A stretch of DNA of 64,000 nucleotides. Origin: Neoroseomonas lacus (GTDB lineage: Bacteria; Pseudomonadota; Alphaproteobacteria; Acetobacterales; Acetobacteraceae). A program made the position numbers and the translations under genes. This document shows positions 1-6,886 of this stretch, one piece after another. Each line of letters starts with the position of its first letter. The first letter of the stretch is position 1. The notes under the pieces are model-generated. The model saw nothing but the letters and a program-made list of their open reading frames with translations. It ran no database searches and had not been told where the DNA came from. The stretch lies in assembly GCF_014644535.1 (NCBI RefSeq), contig NZ_BMKW01000020.1, positions 1 through 64,000 of the forward strand, given 5' to 3'.

Positions 1-102
1 GCTTGATCCACCAGCAGCACGCCGCCTAACCTCACCGCCAGATGGGCCAGATACTCCGCTAGCCAGCCGCCTCCGCTGTCTCAAAGCATTCGACGACGGA
101 CA

Positions 103-432
103 GGCCAGGCCAGTGATCGCCGGGGTGCTGCCTTGATGCTGCACAAGCTCCCACCAGCCAGCGAACTCATCGGCGACCGCGGCTACGACAGCGGCCGCTT
201 CCGCGCAGAACTGGCGGCTCGGGGCATCGCCCCGTGCATCCCGTCAACGCGCCGTCGGAAGCTGCCCATCCCGCACGACACCGCGCTGTATCGCCAGCGC
301 CACCGCATCGAGATCATGTTCGGCAGGCTCAAGGATTGGCGCCGCATCGCCATGCGCTACGACCGCTGCGCCCACACCTTCTTCAGCGCTATCACGCTTG
401 CCGCCACCGTCATCTTCTGGCTCGGCCAATGA
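103..432 (+). pseudogene. IS5-family transposase, C-terminal fragment
   Basis: This is the C-terminal part of a DDE transposase of the IS5 family. The reading frame is open from position 7, but recognisable family sequence begins only near position 103. It contains the LIGDRGYDS block carrying the second catalytic Asp, and the YRQRHRIE...FGRLKDWRRIA...RYDRCAHTFFSAI block carrying the catalytic Glu. The N-terminal half with the first catalytic Asp is missing or scrambled, so the protein is not expected to be active. The stop at 430-432 is at the normal family end (VIFWLGQ). An AT-rich segment follows directly. The terminal inverted repeats could not be paired because the left end lies outside the window or is lost. 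The family call is confident and the subgroup is not. Confidence 0.85.
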
Positions 433-581
433 GTCCTGAGCCTAATCTGAACCAGACCTATATCGCACGAATTAAGATATGCTCTATTTATTAATAATTA
501 TGTTTTCTATGGGTGTTTTATTCGACACCAAATATCGTAATTGCTATTGATAAACTACTTACTTGATACAATTTCAAAATT

Positions 582-600
582 GCGAACAATAATTGTTCGC
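582..600. promoter_or_regulatory. Perfect palindrome, probable operator
   Basis: A perfect 19-bp inverted repeat (GCGAACAAT-A-ATTGTTCGC) lies in an AT-rich region 51 bp before the start chosen for the gene at 652. The arms are 9 bp around a single central base, the usual geometry for a dimeric HTH repressor. It contains GAAC-N7-GTTC, which recalls LexA half-sites, but the inverted arrangement does not fit the alphaproteobacterial direct-repeat LexA box. The cognate regulator is unknown. Confidence 0.6.
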
Positions 601-651
601 TTTCTGCGGCAAATGCCCAGAACACACAAACCGACAATTCGGAGCATCATC

Positions 652-954
652 ATGATCCAGGGGCACAACACCCCCGGCGCGCCCGCGCGCCTTGACTGGT
701 TCACCCTTTCCGACGACCTCGAAGCGGTCTTCGTGGCCGCCAGGCGCGTTTCCGCCCTGGCGCGTCTCGCCACCACCGAACAGGCCAGGATTCAGGATCG
801 CGAGACGCCGCGGCGGGTCCGAGAGGCCTGGGCGGACGTCAATCTCCTCCTTTGCGCCGCGGTGGACGACATGGACAAGGCGTCCAGTCACCTTTCCGCC
901 AAAGCCGCCGCCCTGCTCGGCGTTGTCATGGACGCCGAGGATCGGGAGCCGTAG
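652..954 (+). CDS. Hypothetical protein, 100 aa
   Basis: I do not recognise this protein. The start at 652 is chosen because GGAG at 641-644 sits 7 bases upstream; the frame stays open to 541, but that extension is AT-rich and translates unlike the rest. The product is soluble, mostly helical by composition, with no membrane segment or Cys motif. A palindrome at 582-600 precedes it and a strong intrinsic terminator follows at 966-998, so it looks like a single-gene transcription unit. It faces the small gene at 1028-1309 and lies between an IS remnant and a recombinase element, so it may be accessory DNA. Confidence 0.6.
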   Translation: MIQGHNTPGAPARLDWFTLSDDLEAVFVAARRVSALARLATTEQARIQDRETPRRVREAWADVNLLLCAAVDDMDKASSHLSAKAAALLGVVMDAEDREP

Positions 955-965
955 CGCCCATCAAG

Positions 966-998
966 AGACCCCGCCGGAGCAATCCGGCGGGGTCTTTT
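966..998 (+). terminator. Rho-independent terminator
   Basis: A GC-rich hairpin (GACCCCGCCGG, short loop, CCGGCGGGGTC) is followed at once by TTTT. It starts 12 bases after the stop codon at 954 and lies between convergent genes. Confidence 0.85.
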
Positions 999-1027
999 GC
1001 GTTTGGGGAGATTGACGGCGTTGCAGT

Positions 1028-1309
1028 TCAGCGCTTCGCCGGCCTACGCTTGCGGCGCTCCTCGTAGCTGTCAGCAAGATTGCCGAGGAGACGACTGACT
1101 TCCTTGATGGCCTGGGGCTGGGTACGCACCGCGCGGCGCAGGGCGCCCTGGTTGCCCGTGCGCTCGAATTCGCCCGCCCAAGTCACTACCGCGGTCGTGA
1201 AGACATTCAGGATATCGCCCTGCGTCATCCCTTCCGCCACCAGTTCGTCGATGAAGTCAGAGGCAATGTCCATCACCTCCGTCGCGTCCGCATCGTAGAC
1301 TTGTTTCAT
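1028..1309 (-). CDS. Hypothetical protein, 93 aa
   Basis: I do not recognise this small soluble protein. The start at 1309 (MKQVYDADATEVMDIASDF) is supported by AGGAG 9-13 bases upstream on the minus strand; the longer frame to 1567 adds low-quality sequence and is rejected. It is acidic in the first half and ends in a strongly basic tail (EERRKRRPAKR), which could bind nucleic acid. It is convergent with the gene at 652-954 and divergent from the gene at 1724. The 414 bp between 1310 and 1723 hold the first copy of the 27-bp repeat and a GGGACCA inverted repeat, and no gene that I can support. Confidence 0.6.
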   Translation of the reverse strand: MKQVYDADATEVMDIASDFIDELVAEGMTQGDILNVFTTAVVTWAGEFERTGNQGALRRAVRTQPQAIKEVSRLLGNLADSYEERRKRRPAKR

Positions 1310-1561
1310 AATCCACTGTCTCCTGTTTGAGGTTGGCCGCCACACGGTTGCGCGTGGCTCAGCGCTGCAGCCCCTGTCGGAGCGCTGACCTGGCGAGCTG
1401 TCCGGTGACGATCCGGCGCCATCCTGAGTGCCGCCATGCCGATCGAGACTACCGTCGACCTCACCTAAATTTCTGCCGCAAACGCTTTCAAAGCGCTGCC
1501 TGGCGACGCCAATATGGTCTGCCCGCAAAGCCAGGAAATATCTGGGTGAGCGCAGGATCGA

Positions 1562-1588
1562 CATCATTCGGGACCATTTTCGGGAGCA
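1562..1588 (+). repeat. 27-bp direct repeat, copy 1
   Basis: This copy matches 3161-3187 at 21 of 27 positions, including an unbroken 13-bp core ATTTTCGGGAGCA at its right end and CATCA at its left end. The two copies are in the same orientation and bracket the gene at 1724-3109. Copy 1 also lies within an inverted repeat, GGGACCA at 1570-1576 and TGGTCCC at 1602-1608. This could be a recombination site or a shared regulatory element. Confidence 0.55.
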
Positions 1589-1723
1589 AGTAGTCGTGCC
1601 ATGGTCCCGACTCGCGCTGCGGGATCCTCTACGCGGCCACTCAGCCTCGGCGAGTCAACAGGCGGACGGATCCTGCCGGAGAGGGAGTTGGGAACCGACG
1701 CGCCCTGACCTACCTGAGAGGAA

Positions 1724-3109
1724 ATGGCATCGAGGCTTATAGACATGACAAGGGAGCCGATGGCGGACGCTCAGACGCGTATCCCCAACAAGGGCAACGG
1801 GGAGGCAGGCTCGGGCGCGCCGGGTCGCGCGCATTCGTCAACGCATTACGCGACAATGGCGGCGACACATCTGGGGACGGCTTCGGCCGGCCCAGCGCTT
1901 CAGTCGATCGCCCAGCTCGTGCGCCTTATGCGCGATGGTGCCGCCGCCAGCGGCACGGGTTCCCGGGCGATCAAGACCCTTAAGTCAGCCGCGAACGCGG
2001 CCGCCGTGGCGGGAACTCATCTACGGGGCGTCGATATCCTGACCGTCCTGCAGGCCTTGGGGGCGCCCGCCCCAGGCGAGCAGCGGGCGCCCCACCAGGA
2101 CGCCATCACCGACTTTAGCCGGCTTGACCTCGCAGATCGCTTCGGCACGACCCTCCTGGCGCTCGATCGTCTCGCCACGGGCCTCGAAGATGCCGCGAAG
2201 CGACGATCGCCCCTACCCCGCGGCGCGCCGCGACGGCCGGGGGTTCTCGCTGTCGCTCTCGACCAGCTCGAGCGGGTCTGGTGGCAGCACCGCCAGATGC
2301 CACCGACCCAGTCACGCAATACGGGAGGTTTCGGCGATCTCGCCAAGGCGGTCCTGACGGCAAGCCCGTGCGACTTCGGCGACGGGACGGTGCGCAAGGC
2401 CGTGGCCGCGTACCTCAAGGACACGTCGCGTCCCGCTGCGAAGGCGCATGTGGCACCGGCGCCACCGGACCCGCCGCGGATCGAGACGGCCGCCTTTTTC
2501 AGCGATGGACACTCACTCGCAGACGAAGTCGCGTCACAACTCCGGTCTGACGGGACGCAGTTGAGCAGCCAGTTGATCCCGGGCGACGTCGAAGCCCAGG
2601 GCATCGACGTTGCGGGCATCGCGGAGGGGAGCCTGGATTTGCTGATGTTGGTCTGCCTGGGCCCGCCATTGACGGTGGGAGGCGAGCGCAAGCCACGCGA
2701 GCTCGAACACGCGATGTGGACCGCTGGGCCCGGCATGATGGCAACCCTTCCTGCACGCCTGCACGCTGTCGTCGCCGCGCATCGCCGGCTGCTTCGTTCC
2801 CCAGGCGGCAAGCTGGTGGTGGTGATGCCCGATCCCGGCAGCATTGCGGCAACCGGCGGCGCGTCTGCCTATGCCGCTGCGTCAACGCTCGCTGCCATCG
2901 TGGCGCTCGTCGGCATGTGGGCATGCGACCTCGGCGACGACGTCCATGTTTGCGCACTTTCTCCGGGATGGGGGCGCGACGCTCAGGGATTGCCGAACAG
3001 ACACTCGCACCTGCCCAACACCGCCGCCGTCCTGCGCACAACCATTGGTCAGCTCGGCGGCCGGCAGCGCGGCCGGCTTGTCGATCTCTATGGCGAGCCG
3101 CTCCCGTAG
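1724..3109 (+). CDS. SDR-like fold protein lacking catalytic Lys, cargo of mobile element
   Basis: The protein has 461 aa. Residues 1-250 match no family I know. The last 200 residues read like the C-terminal half of a short-chain dehydrogenase: a hydrophobic strand (GSLDLLMLVCLGPPL), a strand-Ser segment (KLVVVMPDPGSIAATGG), the active-site Tyr helix (SAYAAASTLAA), the post-helix strand (VHVCALSPGWGRD), and the typical end (GGRQRGRLVDLYGEPLP). The canonical YxxxK is YAAAS, so the catalytic Lys is lost, and no N-terminal GxxxGxG cofactor loop is visible. It is therefore probably not an active oxidoreductase and may bind a ligand or partner instead. AGGA lies just before ATG 1724; ATG 1760, with GGGAG upstream, is an alternative start. 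The gene lies between two 27-bp direct repeats, upstream of a three-recombinase operon. Confidence 0.65.
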   Translation: MASRLIDMTREPMADAQTRIPNKGNGEAGSGAPGRAHSSTHYATMAATHLGTASAGPALQSIAQLVRLMRDGAAASGTGSRAIKTLKSAANAAAVAGTHLRGVDILTVLQALGAPAPGEQRAPHQDAITDFSRLDLADRFGTTLLALDRLATGLEDAAKRRSPLPRGAPRRPGVLAVALDQLERVWWQHRQMPPTQSRNTGGFGDLAKAVLTASPCDFGDGTVRKAVAAYLKDTSRPAAKAHVAPAPPDPPRIETAAFFSDGHSLADEVASQLRSDGTQLSSQLIPGDVEAQGIDVAGIAEGSLDLLMLVCLGPPLTVGGERKPRELEHAMWTAGPGMMATLPARLHAVVAAHRRLLRSPGGKLVVVMPDPGSIAATGGASAYAAASTLAAIVALVGMWACDLGDDVHVCALSPGWGRDAQGLPNRHSHLPNTAAVLRTTIGQLGGRQRGRLVDLYGEPLP

Positions 3110-3160
3110 CGATCCAGCAGGCCTCAAAACGAGGCCAGGCAAGGGTTTCCGTGCATCGGC

Positions 3161-3187
3161 CATCACCCGACGCGATTTTCGGGAGCA
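3161..3187 (+). repeat. 27-bp direct repeat, copy 2
   Basis: This is the second copy of the repeat at 1562-1588, with the same 13-bp core ATTTTCGGGAGCA and the same orientation. It starts 52 bases after the stop of the SDR-like gene. I found no third copy in the window. Confidence 0.55.
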
Positions 3188-3235
3188 GACGGCTGGTGAG
3201 GTCTTGAGGCGGGTCCGATAGATGTTCCCGTCGCC

Positions 3236-3469
3236 ATGGGCGAACCCTTCGAGATCAGCACCGAGTCGGATCGCGGCCGCGAAAGCGATGAGCATTCGGT
3301 GGATCGGGCCAACGATGCGCTGAGGGCCCTCGCTCGCGCCTTGGCACGCTTGGTCGCGCGTGCAAACTGGGCCGAAGGGCTTCGGAGCGACGCGGCGTCA
3401 CCGTTCCAGGACACGCCCGCGCCCACGGCGAAGATCCTGCGCTTGCGCGGCCGCAATGCCGCCCGCTAA
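3236..3469 (+). CDS. Small hypothetical protein, 77 aa
   Basis: I do not recognise this protein. It begins MGEPFEISTESDRGRESDE and has a central Ala/Leu/Arg-rich helix, followed by a basic tail (AKILRLRGRNAAR). There is no clear ribosome binding site, so the start is uncertain. It lies in the same direction as, and between, the SDR-like gene and the HTH gene, and could be part of the mobile-element operon. The high-GC composition makes chance open frames common, so confidence is limited. Confidence 0.35.
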   Translation: MGEPFEISTESDRGRESDEHSVDRANDALRALARALARLVARANWAEGLRSDAASPFQDTPAPTAKILRLRGRNAAR

Positions 3470-3541
3470 CCGCATCGCCGGCCAACGCGCTCGCCGTTTG
3501 CATCAGGTCACGGCGGTAAGCAGCGGCGGCACGTCCCCGAG

Positions 3542-3796
3542 ATGAGTCGCGCGGCGCAATTCGAGGACCGCATCCTCGACATCGGCGAACTCGCGCGCAT
3601 CGAGGGCAAGTGCCGTCGCACGATCAGACGCATGCTGAAGGATGGCCGACTGAAGAATGTCGGCGAGGGTCGCGCACGCGGCACATGGCTGAGCGACTAC
3701 CTGCGGTCGCATGGCCGCCACAAGGAGGCTGATGCGCTCCTGCGACCCGTCGAGCTGAGCGCTGATGTCGACGAGTTCGGCGACGATGCCGGATGA
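3542..3796 (+). CDS. Small helix-turn-helix DNA-binding protein (excisionase/MerR-like)
   Basis: The protein has 84 aa. Residues 12-45 (ILDIGELARIEGKCRRTIRR and following) fit a winged or MerR-type helix-turn-helix: a short helix, a turn, then a basic recognition helix (RRTIRRMLKDGRL). It stands 163 bp before an operon of three site-specific recombinases, where excisionases and element regulators usually lie, so a role as recombination directionality factor or repressor is a reasonable inference. No strong ribosome binding site is seen before ATG 3542. The acidic C-terminus (VDEFGDDAG) is free of known motifs. The 163 bp to the next gene contain no obvious further gene. Confidence 0.5.
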   Translation: MSRAAQFEDRILDIGELARIEGKCRRTIRRMLKDGRLKNVGEGRARGTWLSDYLRSHGRHKEADALLRPVELSADVDEFGDDAG

Positions 3797-3959
3797 CGCA
3801 AATGACCATGTTCAGCGTCGATTTTAATGCCTGTGAACTCAAGGCTCTGCGCGGGTCTCGTGAGCCCGTGACGCAGCAAATGGTGGTGTTTTGTTGTGAT
3901 ACGCCTTCACGAATGTCCGCCGATGTCCGCATCGCCAATCCCGTGAGGAAAATGCTGCC

Positions 3960-5768
3960 ATGAAGATCGGCAACGGGCCGGAGCTGCCACTGCCGGAGCT
4001 TAAGATGACCTCGGTTCCGACCTTCCAGCAGATGATGCAGGAGATCCCGACCTGGGTGGATTGGCCGGAGGCCGTGCAGCGCGATGGCGTTTCCGCCTTC
4101 CGCCGCGTGGCGAAGATGCTGCAGATGCATCCGGCCACGGTGCCCTGCGAACCCGCCTTCCTGTCCGAGCGCCTCAAGGGCAAGGTTCCGGCAGAGTTCG
4201 GCGTCGGCGAGCGGAACTTCCGCAACCTCCTGTCCCGGATCCGCAAGGCGCTCCGTCGTAAGGGCCTCCACGCCCCCGATCAGCGCAAGCCGGGCCTCTC
4301 TGCCGCCTGGGAGAAGGTCCTCTCGGTCATCAAGGCTGCCGGTGAGCGCGGCTGCGCGAAGCGTCTGGGTGGGTGGTGCACCCAGCGTGGCATCGAGCCC
4401 CTCGATGTGACAGACGAGGTGATCGCCCGTTACGGCCAGTCCGACGTCGCCACACGGCTCAGCGTCAGCGATCGTTCGGCGAGCACGATTGTCGCCCGCG
4501 CGCTGAACAAGGCACTGCCGATCGCCTTTCCCCGTGCCGATCTGCCGCGTCTCGCCGCTCCCCGGCAGAAGGTGCCCTATGCCTTGCCGCTGGCCGCCTA
4601 TCCGGCGTCGCTGCAGGAGGAAATCCAACGTGGCCTCGATCGCCTGGGCCGAGGTCGGGTGGGCCAGCGTTTCCTTGCCGTTCGTGACGGGCCTCGGAAG
4701 GTGGTGCGCGCGAGCACTATCGCCGTCCGCGAGTTCGCGATCCGCCAGATCCTGGGCTGCCTGGTCCTGCACGGCCACAGGCCGGAGGAGATGACGTCGC
4801 TCCGCTACATCTTCGACGATTTGGAGCGGGCCAGCACCGTGATCGACTGGTTCCACGCTCGCCAGCAGCCTGACGACGAGGAGGAGGTGCTCGGGGGCCA
4901 ACTCCTGCAGATCGCGGAGACGATGCGGCAGGTCGGCGTGCACTGGCTCAAGTTGCCCCCTGAGACATGCGCTGTCATCAAGCAGTGGGTCTCGGATGCG
5001 CTCCCGCCGCGCAATCAGGGACTGACCGCCAAGAACCGCGAGCGGCTGCGCGCCCTTGTTCAACCAAGGCCCTATGCCCTGCTGCTCGATACGCCGCGGT
5101 CGCTGATGGAGGCCGCCCGGGCGATCGACGGCAGTCCTGCGGAAGCGGCGCGTGTCGCCCGGCTGGCCGTCCAGATGGAAATCCTGCTGCGCTTTCCCAT
5201 GAGGCTCGACAACCTGACGAAGCTTCGACTCGACCAGCACCTGGAGCGGCCGGACCCCAGGGCCCGACGCATATCGCACATCGTCCTCAAGCCCCACGAG
5301 GTGAAGAACGGCAAACTGATCGAATGGCCGATCCCGCCTGGGTCGGCAGACATGATCGAGGAGTACATCCGGAAATTCCGCCCCGCCCTGGCGGAGCTGG
5401 CGTGCCCCTATCTGTTTCCCGGCCACGATCGCCTCGCCTGCGCCAGCAAAGGCAATGTCTCCACGAGTATTGTCGAGACGATCGCCCAAGAAGTGGGGGT
5501 ACGCATCAACGTCCATTTGCTCCGCCATTTCGCGGCATATCTCTATTTGAAGAAGTATCAGGGCCGCTACGGCGTGGTGGCGAAGATCCTGGGGCACAAG
5601 AACGTTGCCACGACGGTCGCATTCTACGATGCGTTCGAAGAAGCCGCCGCGGCGAAGTCGTTCGATACCGTGCTCGATGAGGAGCGCCGTGCGACCCGCC
5701 CGACCGCGCTAGCCGCCAGGAAAGGACTGGCGCGAAGTAGGCCGAAGAAGCCACGGGAGCGCAAATGA
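3960..5768 (+). CDS. Tyrosine recombinase/integrase, first gene of recombinase trio
   Basis: A 602-aa site-specific recombinase of the phage-integrase family. The catalytic domain is in the last 200 residues: box I Arg near residue 416 (LLRFPMRLDNLTKL), the HxxRH motif near 518 (VHLLRHF), the LGHK box near 543 and the nucleophile Tyr near 556 (TVAFYDAF). All key residues are present, so it should be active. The N-terminal 390 residues are much longer than in simple integrases and probably bind DNA arms or partner recombinases. The start has GAGGAAA 10 bases upstream. Its stop overlaps the next start (ATGA at 5765-5768), which suggests translational coupling. It is the first of three recombinases read as one unit. 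Confidence 0.9.
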   Translation: MKIGNGPELPLPELKMTSVPTFQQMMQEIPTWVDWPEAVQRDGVSAFRRVAKMLQMHPATVPCEPAFLSERLKGKVPAEFGVGERNFRNLLSRIRKALRRKGLHAPDQRKPGLSAAWEKVLSVIKAAGERGCAKRLGGWCTQRGIEPLDVTDEVIARYGQSDVATRLSVSDRSASTIVARALNKALPIAFPRADLPRLAAPRQKVPYALPLAAYPASLQEEIQRGLDRLGRGRVGQRFLAVRDGPRKVVRASTIAVREFAIRQILGCLVLHGHRPEEMTSLRYIFDDLERASTVIDWFHARQQPDDEEEVLGGQLLQIAETMRQVGVHWLKLPPETCAVIKQWVSDALPPRNQGLTAKNRERLRALVQPRPYALLLDTPRSLMEAARAIDGSPAEAARVARLAVQMEILLRFPMRLDNLTKLRLDQHLERPDPRARRISHIVLKPHEVKNGKLIEWPIPPGSADMIEEYIRKFRPALAELACPYLFPGHDRLACASKGNVSTSIVETIAQEVGVRINVHLLRHFAAYLYLKKYQGRYGVVAKILGHKNVATTVAFYDAFEEAAAAKSFDTVLDEERRATRPTALAARKGLARSRPKKPRERK

Positions 5769-6886
5769 TACCGCTCCTGGATCCGCGACGCCGCTGCATG
5801 CCTGTTGCCGAATGGCCAATGAGGGACCGCCAGGCTTGGACGGCTGGCCTTGCCGGTCGCGAGAGGCCGAGGTTCACCGACCGCACAGCGGCGGCCAAGC
5901 TCGGCGCGGAAGCCCTCGGCAAGGCCGAACACGGTTGGGGCCGTTTCCTGACGTCGCTCGCCGGCCGGGACGATCTCGACCTTGACCAGGGGCCGGCCAA
6001 CCGCCCAACGCCCGAGCGGATCGCGATCTTGATCGATGAGATGATTGAACTGGGCAATGCCGATCACACGATCACGGGGAGGTTGCAGGAACTCACCGAC
6101 GCGTTGAGGATCATGGCGCCCGGCGAGGATTTTCGCTGGATCCAGGCGCCGGACGGCGTCCCGGTTCGCGCACTGCTTGAGATGCGCAAACGAGACTTCA
6201 CCGTCTACCACCCGCGGGTCTTATTCCGGTGGGGAGTTCGTCTGATGGAGGAGGCTGTCGCCATGACGCCGGCGTATCGGCGCCAGGTCCAGCTGCGCGA
6301 TGGACTCATGATCGCGCTGTTTGCCTCAAGGGCGCCCCGCCGCCGCTCCATGCGCGTCATGGAGCTTGGCCGTCAGGTTCGCCACGATGGTCAGGGCTGG
6401 TGGATCGTGCTGGGGCGGAAGGACGTGAAGACCAAGCGGCCTCTGGAATATCCTGCGCCGAAGGAACTCTGGCCCTGGATCGAGCGCTACATCAGCGTGG
6501 AGCGGGAGGAGCTTCTGGGCGGCAAGGTATCGGACGCGTTCTGGATCAACCGCCATGGCGAAGCGCTGCAGGATCCGGAGACACGCATATTCTGGCAATC
6601 GGCCAAGGAGTTCCGGCGGGATAAGCGCTTCGGACCGCACCGCTTTCGCTACGGCATCGCGACCTATGGCCCGCGCGAGCTGCCCGACAGCCCTGGCGTG
6701 ACGACCGCGATCCTGGGGATCACGCCGGACGTGGAAGGTGAGCACTACGAACGTGGCGACCAGGTTGCCGCCGCGAATGAATTTCATGATGTGTTGGACG
6801 AAGAGCGCCGGCGCACATCAGGGCTGGCGCGGCGGATCCGCGAGGAACGCCGGAGACTGGCGCCGCCCGTGGAGGAACCGCGATGA
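5765..6886 (+). CDS. Tyrosine recombinase, second gene of recombinase trio
   Basis: A 373-aa protein of the tyrosine recombinase superfamily, more diverged than its upstream neighbour. Box I Arg lies in ALFASRAPRRRSMRVMEL near residue 190, the HxxR pair is in FGPHRFRYGIATYG near 292-295, and the Tyr is in GEHYERG near 327. The usual LGH box reads ILGITP, so the third active-site position (His or Trp) is altered. It may be a weak or accessory catalyst that works with the first recombinase, as in paired TnpA/TnpB systems. It overlaps both neighbours by 4 bases (ATGA), so all three recombinases are probably made from one message. The C-terminus is a highly basic tail. Confidence 0.85.
   Translation: MIPLLDPRRRCMPVAEWPMRDRQAWTAGLAGRERPRFTDRTAAAKLGAEALGKAEHGWGRFLTSLAGRDDLDLDQGPANRPTPERIAILIDEMIELGNADHTITGRLQELTDALRIMAPGEDFRWIQAPDGVPVRALLEMRKRDFTVYHPRVLFRWGVRLMEEAVAMTPAYRRQVQLRDGLMIALFASRAPRRRSMRVMELGRQVRHDGQGWWIVLGRKDVKTKRPLEYPAPKELWPWIERYISVEREELLGGKVSDAFWINRHGEALQDPETRIFWQSAKEFRRDKRFGPHRFRYGIATYGPRELPDSPGVTTAILGITPDVEGEHYERGDQVAAANEFHDVLDEERRRTSGLARRIREERRRLAPPVEEPR

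Noticed and set aside
582..600. LexA box
   Set aside because: The palindrome is GAAC-N7-GTTC inverted; the alphaproteobacterial LexA site is a direct GTTC-N7-GTTC repeat, and the gene is not a known SOS gene.
2017..2844. Minus-strand open frame opposite the SDR-like gene
   Set aside because: Arg/Ser/Pro-rich with no domain; the plus strand shows SDR-like strands and helices in the right order and a ribosome binding site.
3624..5597. Long minus-strand open frame (657 codons) opposite the first recombinase
   Set aside because: The plus strand has intact tyrosine-recombinase active-site residues; the minus frame has none and spans two genes.
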